Shown piece after piece: positions 34,773-42,826 of a DNA stretch of 64,000 bases. The notes under the pieces were generated by a model, which saw only the letters and a program-made list of their open reading frames with translations, made no database searches and had not been told where the DNA came from. Every line of letters begins with the position of its first letter. The stretch's first letter is position 1. The stretch comes from AP-15 sp963789025 (lineage in GTDB: Bacteria; Pseudomonadota; Alphaproteobacteria; ATCC43930; CGMCC-115725), in the NCBI GenBank assembly GCA_963789025.1, contig CAWBIT010000006.1:62001-126000 (forward strand), read 5' to 3'. The translations under genes and the position numbers were made by a program.

Positions 34773-34898
34773 CGGGCTACACTCAGCCTGTGGGAAGATT
34801 GGAACCGCGGGGTGCTGCCGGTTCCCGACAATTTGGTTCCGCCGTTTTCGAACTTGCAGGAGATGCTCTGGTAACCGTGCCGGTCTACCGGCGCGCCG

Positions 34899-36071
34899 TC
34901 AGCGTGTCAGCCTAACGACCAAGCCAGCGGCAGCCGCGGCAATGCGGGTCACGGCGTCCGCATCGACCGCGTGCGGCCAGCGGTCTTGCGGCAGGTGGAA
35001 CCAGGGATTGCTGCCGACCAAAGTGACGTAACGTCCGCCGGCGCGGTGGATGTCACGGGTTTCGCCGCTGGGCACGAGGGTCTTCGGAGCGACTGCGTCG
35101 GGGGCTCGGCCGGCGCGCGTCAGTTCGGTCTCGGTCAGCTGGCGCAGATCGTCGCTCGCCGATTGCACCGAGAGTTCGCCGCCGGCCGCGCCAATGTTCG
35201 CGCCAAAATGTATCCAGGTGGCGCCCCCTTCGGCAATCGGCCGCTCCCACCCCGGCCGGCGCGCCATGAAGTCGTCGAGACCGAGATGGCCGAGCTCGTG
35301 ACCGCTGTTTGCAGTAAAGACCACGTCACAGCCGGGCGGGGCCGCAATCAGCGCGCGCAGTGCTCCGAGCCAGCAGACGAGCCCCCCGCCCCGCTCGGCG
35401 GTCGACTGCCACCACGAGCTGCGCGGCGTCATGACCACTACCGGGGGAGAGGCGCGACGCGAGCCGGCGATCGCGACGACCACGTTGCGGGCAGTTGCCG
35501 GGACATATCGGTTTTCTGCGACTACTCGGGCGGGTGCAGCGCGTGCGGCGCCGGCGAGCACGGTCTCGCTCGCCTCGCTCGACACATGGATCGCCGGCGT
35601 ACCGCAGGGATTTCGAAAATTTTCGGCATTGAGCAGCCCCATACCCGCTCGCTCGCCGGTGCAGACGATCACCAAAGCGCGGTGCGCGGCGTCGCGGCGC
35701 AGCCCCTCGTATTCTCCAGTGTACACCGATCGCGGCGTCAGCTTGGCAACGACGATGGCCTCGTCGTGGCCGCTGAGGCTGAGAGCGCCGGTCACGCCGT
35801 TGGCGCTCGTAGAGGGAGCGTCAAACGCCGGCACCGCCGAGATGCGCTCGCCGTCCAGCTCCAGATAGCAGGCGATCGGGTCCAGCCGATCCAGTTCGAA
35901 CACCTCGGTGCCCACTTCGGCGCCGAGGTTAGCCGCCTCATGCGCGAGCCAAAGAGCGCCCGCCTCGTCGCCGGCTGTCGCGGTCCGGTGAGCGCCCTGC
36001 GAATCCCACGCGGTCAGCCACGCAACCGCCCGCGCTCTGGCCTCGTCAAACGTGTGGAGTGAGCGTTGCAT
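34899..36071 (-). CDS. M28-like peptidase/aminopeptidase family protein
   Basis: 390 residues. The central part, VVVAIAGSRRASPPVVVMTPRS followed by WWQSTAERGGGLVCWLGALRAL, follows the peptidase M28 pattern in which a de-protected zinc site lies after a TPxSSWW turn. The motif VVFTANSGHELGHLGLDDF (about residues 250-268) supplies candidate His and Glu. A PA-like insertion occupies the middle. Not all five usual zinc ligands can be assigned by eye, so catalysis is uncertain. The gene ends on the opposite strand to the cupin; a tRNA-Ser gene lies just upstream. Confidence 0.65.
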   Translation of the reverse strand: MQRSLHTFDEARARAVAWLTAWDSQGAHRTATAGDEAGALWLAHEAANLGAEVGTEVFELDRLDPIACYLELDGERISAVPAFDAPSTSANGVTGALSLSGHDEAIVVAKLTPRSVYTGEYEGLRRDAAHRALVIVCTGERAGMGLLNAENFRNPCGTPAIHVSSEASETVLAGAARAAPARVVAENRYVPATARNVVVAIAGSRRASPPVVVMTPRSSWWQSTAERGGGLVCWLGALRALIAAPPGCDVVFTANSGHELGHLGLDDFMARRPGWERPIAEGGATWIHFGANIGAAGGELSVQSASDDLRQLTETELTRAGRAPDAVAPKTLVPSGETRDIHRAGGRYVTLVGSNPWFHLPQDRWPHAVDADAVTRIAAAAAGLVVRLTR

Positions 36072-36155
36072 GCATCCGCTCCAAAACAGGCCGCATCGTC
36101 AGCTTTGCGGAGCTTCGATCGCGAACTGTAAAATCCGGATTAAACAAAACCTTCG

Positions 36156-36247
<92 letters not shown>

Positions 36248-36351
36248 GCGCCCCTCGAATAGCCGATAGCCTGAAGGGTCGCAACCGTGGGGACATTTCC
36301 TTCCACGGTCGGCGGCCACTAAGATCGCAGGTGGTTGGGGAGGAGGAGGCG

Positions 36352-37617
36352 ATGCCGGCAATCGGGGCAAAGCGGGTCGGCGTGATCGGGGCCGGCATGG
36401 TCGGGGTGTGCGCGGCGAGCTGGCTGCAGCGCGACGGGCACAGCGTCTTTCTAATCGAGAGAGACGCGCCCGGCCATGGCGCCTCCTTCGGCAATGCCGG
36501 ATGCTTCAACGGCTCGTCCGTCACGCCGGTCGCGATGCCCGGTGTCGTGTGGAATGTTCCGGGCTGGCTGTTTGACCCGCTCGCGCCGTTGGCACTGCGC
36601 TGGAGCTATCTGCCGGCGCTCGCTCCGTGGCTGTTGCGGTTCATCCGCGCCGGCACGGCGGACAAGGCGCGGGCGGCGGCTCGCGCCTTGCGCCCGCTCG
36701 TCGGGCCGACCCTCGAAGCATTGCAGCCGCTGGTCAGCGCGGCAGGCGCCGAGAACCTCGTCCATCGTCTCGGTCATCTTTATGTCTACCGCTCGGCCGA
36801 AAGCCTGGCGAAGGATCGGTTTGCGTGGGACCTGCGGCGCGAGAACGGAGTGGAGATCGACGAATTCGACGCTGACGAATTGCGCCAGCTGGAGCCCGCT
36901 CTGTCACGCGACTATGTGTGGGGCGTGCTGGTTCGCGAGAACGGGCATACCTCGAACCCCTTGGCATTGGTCGAGCATCTGGTCGAGCATTTCGTCCGCT
37001 TGGGCGGCGAGCTGGTGCGGGCGCGGGCGCACGGCTTTCGCCTCGATGGCGGCCGGCTCGCCGCGATCGAGACCGACATCGGAGACCTCGCTGCCGACGC
37101 CGCAATCGTGTGTGCCGGGGCCTATTCAAAACCGCTCGCCGCGGCGCTCGGCGACAAGGCGCCGCTCGAAACCGAGCGCGGCTATCACCTGATGATCCGT
37201 GATCCCGAATCAATGCCGCGCATTCCGACCGCCGATGCCGACGGCAAGTTCGTCGCGACGCCGATGGATACCGGGCTGCGCTTTGCCGGCACGGTCGAGT
37301 TCGCCGGTCTTGCGGCGCCGCCCGATTGGCGGCGCGCCCAGATATTGCTCGAGCAGGGGCGCAAGATGCTGCCCGGCCTCGCCGCATCGCACCCGCAGGA
37401 GCGGATCTCGGTGTGGATGGGCCATCGGCCGAGCCTGCCCAACTCGCTCCCGGTTCTCGGCCCGTCGAGCGCGACGCCGGACGTCATCTATGCTTTCGGC
37501 CACGGCCATGTCGGCATGACTTCGGCGCCAATGACCGGCAAGATCGTCGCCGACCTCGTCGCCGGCCGGCCGCCCTCGATCGATATCGCGCCTTTTTCTG
37601 CCGGCCGGTTCCGTTAA
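36352..37617 (+). CDS. FAD-dependent D-amino acid dehydrogenase-like oxidoreductase (DadA family)
   Basis: 421 residues from ATG 36352, with a strong GGGGAGGAGGAGG upstream. The Rossmann dinucleotide motif is VGVIGAGMVGVCAASWLQRDG (about residues 8-28), followed by the acidic end of strand 2 in VFLIERD and the GASFGNAGCFN segment typical of DadA. The C-terminus carries the second FAD contact, GHGHVGMTSAPMTGKIVADLV. Family members deaminate D-amino acids or related amines to keto acids, passing electrons to quinone. It overlaps the convergent HAD gene by 4 bases. Confidence 0.9.
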   Translation: MPAIGAKRVGVIGAGMVGVCAASWLQRDGHSVFLIERDAPGHGASFGNAGCFNGSSVTPVAMPGVVWNVPGWLFDPLAPLALRWSYLPALAPWLLRFIRAGTADKARAAARALRPLVGPTLEALQPLVSAAGAENLVHRLGHLYVYRSAESLAKDRFAWDLRRENGVEIDEFDADELRQLEPALSRDYVWGVLVRENGHTSNPLALVEHLVEHFVRLGGELVRARAHGFRLDGGRLAAIETDIGDLAADAAIVCAGAYSKPLAAALGDKAPLETERGYHLMIRDPESMPRIPTADADGKFVATPMDTGLRFAGTVEFAGLAAPPDWRRAQILLEQGRKMLPGLAASHPQERISVWMGHRPSLPNSLPVLGPSSATPDVIYAFGHGHVGMTSAPMTGKIVADLVAGRPPSIDIAPFSAGRFR

Positions 37618-38321
37618 CTGCGCACTCGGAGGAGTTCGGGCAAATCGGTCAGTACCGAGACGGTATGGTCGGGGGCGTGGCCGAGCTCTTCGGCGCGTCC
37701 GCGCAGCATGCCGAACATATTGGCCGGAGCGCCCCCGCCACTGCGGCGGATCCAGGCGACCTCGAAACCGAAGGCCTTGGCGCCGGCGACATCGAAGCTA
37801 TTAGATGAGACGAACAGCACTTCGTCCTTTGGAACGCCGAGCGCCGGCTCGACAAGGGCATAACAGGACGGGTGCGGCTTGTATGCACGCACGCTGTCTA
37901 CGCTGATCGCGGCCTCGATCCACCGGTTCAGCCCGGAATTCCGAACGAGTTCTCGGAGCATTCGCGGGTTGCCGTTCGACAGGATGGCGAGCTTGTGTCC
38001 CGCGAGCGCGGCGAGCGCCTCTTGGGCTTCCGGATAGGGATCGAGGTGGAGATAATTCTCCATCAGCGGGTCGCGGATGGCATCGTTGGGCTCGACCCCG
38101 CCCGCCCGCAGGGCAAAGTCCAGCGCGGCACCCGTCACCTCCCAGAAGTCCGCATACTCCTGCATCAAGCTGCGCAGCCAAGTGTATTCCAATTGCTTCA
38201 ACCGCCAGATCTGCGTGATCACCTCGCCTTTTCCCGGGCACAAAGTCTCGGCCTTCGCCAGCACGGATTGAACGTCGTAGAGCGTGCCGTAAGCGTCGAA
38301 AACCAGCGCCCGTCTCGTCAT
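37614..38321 (-). CDS. Haloacid dehalogenase, type II (HAD superfamily)
   Basis: 235 residues. HAD motifs in order: FDAYGTLYDVQSV with nucleophile Asp9, LAILSNGNPRML (motif II, about residues 110-121), the Lys in AYKPHPSCYALV (motif III) and FVSSNSFDVAGAKAFGF (motif IV). The Asp-Ala-Tyr-Gly-Thr-Leu start with NSFD near the end is characteristic of L-2-haloacid dehalogenases, which hydrolyse 2-haloacids to 2-hydroxyacids. It follows the GrdB-like gene by 16 bases on the same strand, so the two are probably cotranscribed. Confidence 0.9.
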   Translation of the reverse strand: MTRRALVFDAYGTLYDVQSVLAKAETLCPGKGEVITQIWRLKQLEYTWLRSLMQEYADFWEVTGAALDFALRAGGVEPNDAIRDPLMENYLHLDPYPEAQEALAALAGHKLAILSNGNPRMLRELVRNSGLNRWIEAAISVDSVRAYKPHPSCYALVEPALGVPKDEVLFVSSNSFDVAGAKAFGFEVAWIRRSGGGAPANMFGMLRGRAEELGHAPDHTVSVLTDLPELLRVRS

Positions 38322-38337
38322 GGCATTGCTTTGTCGG

Positions 38338-39549
38338 TCAGCCGCTCGGCGGCACGCGCACGCCGGGCACGAGGAAGAGGCCCGCTATTGCTTTCAGGCG
38401 CTCGTCGTCGCTCGTCAGATACATGCTGCGCAAAGCGAAGATCGCCGCGCCGGCCGCGGTGTCGTTCCACAACCAGTCGCCGATCTGCTTGCTCGACGGT
38501 TTGGCGGAGCCGGAAAGAGCGACCTCGATATAGGCCGCTTTCAGGTCGTCGACCGCGAAACGCAGGGTAAGCGGCGCCGATATTTCTGCGCTCGGGCTTT
38601 CCGGCGATTGCCCCCGCAGCCAGCTTGCCATGTAATGTCCTGCCTCGCCGACCGACAGCCCGCTAAGCCCGACGATCGTTCGCCCCCGCTCCTCGGCGGC
38701 GCGCCGGTACCAGGTTTCGACCCGCGCGCTCTCGTCCTCCAGCACAGCGGAGAGCCGCGTTGCCGAGGCGCCGTCGAGGTTGGGCTTGGCGAAGGGCGGC
38801 CGCCAGGTAGGGTCGCGCCGTTCCCGCGGATCCTCTTCCGGAAAATCCTCGATGATTACGGGGCCGCGCTCGCGTTCGAGCAGGCGCAATGCCGCGAGTA
38901 TCACGCGCTTCTGGAACGCCGCGTCGCTCGGCGGCCCGAACGGGCGGCCCAGCTCGAACGGAACCCACACGGCACGCGGCGGCTTGGTCTTTTCGGTCTG
39001 CGCCCGAATGAGGCTCATCGCCACAGTCGCAACGCCCTCTTCCTCGAGATAATGCCCCAGCGCGCTCACGGCGCGCGTGCAGAGCGGTCAAACGGGAGAG
39101 AGCAGAACCGCGTCGACGCCGTCGTCCTTCAGCCGAGACGCGACTTCGCGCGCGTGGCCCTCCATCTGCACCGGGTCGGTCGCGCCCATGAAGGAGTAGT
39201 GCATCGCCGCCACCGATCCGATCACCCCCTCGGCGGCGAGCTCGCGCAGGCGGTCGAGCGGGAACACGACGTTCCAATCCTCCTGGAAGCCGCTGCGGTC
39301 GAGGTTGATCGAGATGTGGCTGAACATGAGCTGCCCGGGCCGCGTCTCGGACGGGATCACCCGGTAATCGGCGTCGCGTCCGCGGAACGGTTTTTCGCCT
39401 CTGACGACGAGCCCGGCCGACGAGACGATCGCGACGCGCCGCTCGGCCAGCGGCGGGCCGTTTACCCATGGCGTCGTCGCGAAACTCGGGCATTCAAGCT
39501 CGGCGTAGCGCTTTGCCGTGGCCGGAGGCAGATCGGTCAATCGCGCCAT
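38338..39549 (-). CDS. GrdB/PrdB-related protein with in-frame TGA, predicted selenoprotein (U-x-x-C)
   Basis: 403 residues if the TGA at 39088-39090 (codon 154) is read as selenocysteine. Upstream is the N-terminal domain of the selenoprotein-B family of glycine/betaine/proline reductases (NVVFPLDRLRELAAEGVIG, HYSFMGATDP, then DGVDAVLLSPV). Downstream the same frame continues PLCTRAVSALGHYLEEEG. The TGA thus gives U-P-L-C-T-R, matching the U-x-x-C-T-R redox motif of GrdB, where homologues have Sec or Cys. A candidate SECIS hairpin (CGCGC-GCCGUGA-GCGCG) has its loop 16-22 bases after the TGA. ATG 39549 follows AGGGAG. Substrate unknown; the protein is likely redox-active. Confidence 0.8.
39067..39087 (-). 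promoter_or_regulatory. Candidate SECIS-like hairpin after the TGA of the GrdB-like gene
   Basis: Directly after the TGA the mRNA can form a five-pair all-GC stem, CGCGC with GCGCG, closing the loop GCCGUGA (the core is 39061-39077; the region given here spans the TGA-proximal part). The loop lies 16-22 bases downstream of the TGA, within the distance used by bacterial SECIS elements, and contains a GU. Identified by eye only. Confidence 0.5.
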
Positions 39550-39639
39550 ATCGGCTCCCTATGGATTCTGGCGCCCGGCCCAAATCCATGCCCAGCGCTA
39601 GCCAAGCATCGCTGACAGGCGTCGCCCCCGTCAATGCAG

Positions 39640-39761
39640 TGCGTGCTTCGAGACGCGCCCCGGCGGTGCCGGGTCGCGCCTCAGCATGAGGGGATCTTGT
39701 TGCACTAAGAAAATACCTCATCCTGAGGCGCTTCGCGAAGCGAGGCCTCGAAGGACGCACG
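39640..39761. repeat. Palindromic dispersed repeat, family B, copy 2
   Basis: The ends pair as TGCGTGCTTCGAGACGCGCC and GAGGCCTCGAAGGACGCAC, with CCTCATCCTGAGG inside and a TAAGAAAAT core. Its right half supplies the last 18 codons and the stop of the malate synthase gene. Confidence 0.85.
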
Positions 39762-41357
39762 GTATGGTTCCAGCCGCTGCGCTCCTCCCGCCGCGATCAG
39801 GTCGTAAGCCGGTGCCGTCAAGAATTCAGGGAAGGCCCGCGCCTCGGTCAGCTCGTTGAAGAGCTCGGCCGCTTTCTCATAACCGTCGCCTCTATTTGCG
39901 GCGCGAAGCTTTGCGAGCTCCTCGGCGAGCAGCTTGCGGCACAGCGCCGCGTCGACGGTGCGGCCGTCTTCGAGCCGGGCGCCGTGGCGGATCCATTGCC
40001 ACACCTGTGCGCGGCTGATCTCTGCGGTCGCGGCGTCCTCCATCAAATTGTAGAGCGGCACGCAGCCGCTGCCACGCAGCCAGGCCTCGATGTAGCCGAT
40101 CCCGACATTGAGGTTCTGCCTGAGCCCGGCTTCGGTGATCGTGCCTTTGGGAACCGCGAGAAGATCCGATGCGGTGACGCGGACGTCCCGGCGCTTGCGG
40201 CCGATCTGGTGCGGCTGCGGCATCTCGCGGTCGAAGATCGCTTTCGCAATCGGGACGAGCCCGGGATGCGCGACCCAGGTCCCGTCGTGCCCGTCGCCGG
40301 CCTCGCGCCGCTTGTCGGCGCGCACTTTCTCCACCGCCGCTTCGTTTGCGGCGGGGTCGTCGCGGATCGGGATCTGCGCCGCCATGCCGCCCATTGCGTG
40401 CACCTCACGACGATGGCAGGTCTTGATCAAGAGCAGGCTGTAGCTGCGCAGAAAATGCGTCGTCATCGTAACCTGCCCGCGATCGGGCATTATGCAATTC
40501 GGGTCCTCGGCGAATTTCTTGATGAAGCTGAAGATGTAATCCCAGCGGCCGCAATTGAGCCCGGCGGAGTGGTCGCGCAATTCCCAGAGAATCTCGTCCA
40601 TCTCGAAGGCGGCGAGGATCGTTTCGATCAGCACCGTCGCGCGGATCGTCCCTTTGGGGAGCCCGAGCCTCGCCTGCACGTGCAGAAAGACGTTGTTCCA
40701 CAGCCGCGCTTCGAGGTGATTCTCGAGCTTCGGCAGGTAGAAGTAGGGACCGGTGCCGCGCGCGACCAATTCCTTCGCATTGTGAAAGAAGAACAGCGCG
40801 AAGTCGAACAGCGCCCCGGACACCGGCTCGCCGTCGACGAGGACGTGCTTTTCCGGAAGGTGCCAGCCGCGCGGCCGCACGAACAGCACGGCGGTTTTGC
40901 CGTTCAGCGAATAATGCCGCCCCGTCTGCGGGTCATCGAAGGCGATCGTCCGGCGCACCGCATCACTGAGATTGGCCTGGCCTTCGATCAAATTGTCCCA
41001 GGTCGGCGTATTGGCGTCCTCGAAATCGGCCATGAAAATATTGGTGCCGCAATTGAGCGCATTGATCACCATCTTGCGGTCGGTCGGGCCGGTGATCTCG
41101 ACGCGGCGGTCCTTGAGGTCGCGCGGGATTGGCGCCACCCGCCACTCGCCGTCGCGGATCGCCTTGGTCTCGGGCAGGAAATCGGGTTTCCATCCGGCAT
41201 CCAGCCGTCGCTGGATCTCGGCGCGGCGGGCGAGGAGACGGCGCCGCTCCGCCCCGAATTCACGCTCGAGCTCGACGGCGAAGTCGATCGCCTCGGGTGT
41301 GAGCACCTTCTCATAGCCGGGCTTCATCGGCCCGCGAACCATGACGCCCGCGGTCAT
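39705..41357 (-). CDS. aceB: Malate synthase A
   Basis: 550 residues from ATG 41357, overlapping the aceA stop (ATGA). It condenses glyoxylate with acetyl-CoA to malate, the second step of the glyoxylate shunt. Recognisable segments are DFEDANTPTWDNLIEGQ, RGWHLPEKHVLVDGEP, TIRATVLIETILAAFEMDEIL (the family signature region with catalytic Glu), LNCGRWDYIFSFIKK and GTWVAHPGLVPIAKAIFD. Length is near normal for isoform A. Past the usual end (EFLTAPAYDLI) the protein runs on through a dispersed palindromic repeat that encodes the last 18 residues (RASFEASLREAPQDEVFS). Confidence 0.95.
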   Translation of the reverse strand: MTAGVMVRGPMKPGYEKVLTPEAIDFAVELEREFGAERRRLLARRAEIQRRLDAGWKPDFLPETKAIRDGEWRVAPIPRDLKDRRVEITGPTDRKMVINALNCGTNIFMADFEDANTPTWDNLIEGQANLSDAVRRTIAFDDPQTGRHYSLNGKTAVLFVRPRGWHLPEKHVLVDGEPVSGALFDFALFFFHNAKELVARGTGPYFYLPKLENHLEARLWNNVFLHVQARLGLPKGTIRATVLIETILAAFEMDEILWELRDHSAGLNCGRWDYIFSFIKKFAEDPNCIMPDRGQVTMTTHFLRSYSLLLIKTCHRREVHAMGGMAAQIPIRDDPAANEAAVEKVRADKRREAGDGHDGTWVAHPGLVPIAKAIFDREMPQPHQIGRKRRDVRVTASDLLAVPKGTITEAGLRQNLNVGIGYIEAWLRGSGCVPLYNLMEDAATAEISRAQVWQWIRHGARLEDGRTVDAALCRKLLAEELAKLRAANRGDGYEKAAELFNELTEARAFPEFLTAPAYDLIAAGGAQRLEPYRASFEASLREAPQDEVFS

Positions 41358-42700
41358 TGCGCCGCCCAATCGTGCACCGCCCAGTCGTGGTTGTGCACCA
41401 AACCGTCGTCATGGCCGTGCTGCGGTTTCTCTGCCGGCAGATCCTCGTGAAATTGCGCCGTTTCGGTGCTGCCGGCCAGCGCCGTCGTCGAGGACTGTCC
41501 GCCGGAAATCACCGTTGCCACCGCATCGAAGTAGCCGACGCCGACCTCGCGCTGATGCCGGGTTGCAGTGTAGCCGTCCGCCTCGGCTGCGAACTCGGCC
41601 TGCTGCACTTCGGAATAGGCCGCCATACCGCGCTCGCAGTAATCGCGGGCCAGTTGGAACATCGCGAGGTTAAGGCTGTGGAAGCCGGCCAAAGTGACAA
41701 ACTGGAACCGGTAGCCCATTTGCGCGATATCGTGCTGAAAGCTCGCGAGCCTCTCGGGTGTCAGCTTTTTGCGCCAGTTGAAGCTCGGCGAGCAGTTGTA
41801 GGCCAGCAATTTGCCGGGGAACTCGCGATGGATCGCATCCGCAAAGCGTTCGGCGTCGCCGAGATCGGGCTCGCTTGTCTCCCACCACAGGAGGTCGGCG
41901 TAGGGCGCATAGGCGAGGCTGCGTGCGATCGCGTATTCGACGCCGAGCCCGGGGCGAATGCGGAAGAAGCCCTCTGCGGTGCGTTCGCCGCTGATGAACG
42001 GGCGGTCGCGTTCGTCGACGTCGCTGGTCAACAATTGCGCCGATTGCGCATCTGTGCGGCACAGCAGCACGGTCGCCACGCCCTCGACATCGGCCGCGAG
42101 ACGGGCGGCGTTGAGCGTGCGAATGTGCTGACTTATCGGCACGAGGACCTTGCCCCCCAGATGACCGCATTTCTTTTCAGAGGCGAGCTGGTCCTCAAAA
42201 TGCACGCCGGCGGCGCCCGCCTCGATCATCGCCTTCATCAGCTCGTAGGCATTGAGCGCGCCGCCGAACCCGGCCTCGGCATCGGCAATGATCGGCGCCA
42301 TCCAATAAGTGTCGTCGCCATCGCCCTCCGAGTGCGCGATCTGGTCGGCGCGGCGCAATGCATTGTTGATGCGCCTGACCACATTGGGCACTGAATCCAC
42401 CGGATAGAGCGACTGGTCCGGATACATCTGCCCGGCAGTATTGGCGTCGGCAGCGACCTGCCAGCCGGATAGATAAATTGCCTTCAAACCGGCCTTGACC
42501 TGCTGTACGGCCTGATTGCCGGTCAGCGCGCCGAGCGTCGGCACGAAGGGCTCGTTGTTCAACAGATGCCGCAACCGCGCGGCGCCCATTTCCGCCAATG
42601 TATGACAAATGCGGAAGGAGCCTACCAGCCGCTCGACATCGGCGGGGCCGTAGTCTCGGCGAACGTCTGAAAAATCGTCGGGCTGCATTGTTCTGTCCAT
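41354..42700 (-). CDS. aceA: Isocitrate lyase
   Basis: 448 residues. It splits isocitrate into succinate and glyoxylate. The catalytic signature KKCGHLGGKV is at about residues 185-194, with SGWQVAADAN upstream, PIIADAEAGFGG metal-binding loop and YNCSPSFNW (about 299-307). The C-terminal tail is His/Asp-rich (QHGHDDGLVHNHDWAVHDW) and longer than the functional core needs. The start is ATG 42700 or ATG 42688. It overlaps aceB and is divergent from a ScfR-like regulator, so shunt control by that regulator is likely. Confidence 0.96.
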   Translation of the reverse strand: MDRTMQPDDFSDVRRDYGPADVERLVGSFRICHTLAEMGAARLRHLLNNEPFVPTLGALTGNQAVQQVKAGLKAIYLSGWQVAADANTAGQMYPDQSLYPVDSVPNVVRRINNALRRADQIAHSEGDGDDTYWMAPIIADAEAGFGGALNAYELMKAMIEAGAAGVHFEDQLASEKKCGHLGGKVLVPISQHIRTLNAARLAADVEGVATVLLCRTDAQSAQLLTSDVDERDRPFISGERTAEGFFRIRPGLGVEYAIARSLAYAPYADLLWWETSEPDLGDAERFADAIHREFPGKLLAYNCSPSFNWRKKLTPERLASFQHDIAQMGYRFQFVTLAGFHSLNLAMFQLARDYCERGMAAYSEVQQAEFAAEADGYTATRHQREVGVGYFDAVATVISGGQSSTTALAGSTETAQFHEDLPAEKPQHGHDDGLVHNHDWAVHDWAAQ

Positions 42701-42807
42701 GTTAATAACGCCGTGATTTCAATAACAACATTACAGCTGCAACGGCGAGCCCTAATGTGGCATGATCAATGCAATTCCGTTGGCGTCTTCACAAACCGAG
42801 CCCAATT

Positions 42808-42826
42808 TTTGTAAAGGTTGTAAAAT
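42808..42826 (+). promoter_or_regulatory. Tandem TTGTAAA boxes at the ScfR-like gene start
   Basis: Two direct copies of TTGTAAA, at 42809-42815 and 42818-42824, end on the start codon of the regulator gene in the aceA-regulator intergenic region. They resemble the TTTGCAAA-type sites of the related regulator RamB. Autoregulation is possible, but this is inference. Confidence 0.35.

Noticed and set aside
34773..34874. Stop-codon readthrough extension of the cupin protein
   Set aside because: The 34 in-frame codons after the TAG look protein-like (NLVPPFSNLQEMLW) but are not part of a cupin. A gene fragment or chance is more likely; no recoding signal is seen.
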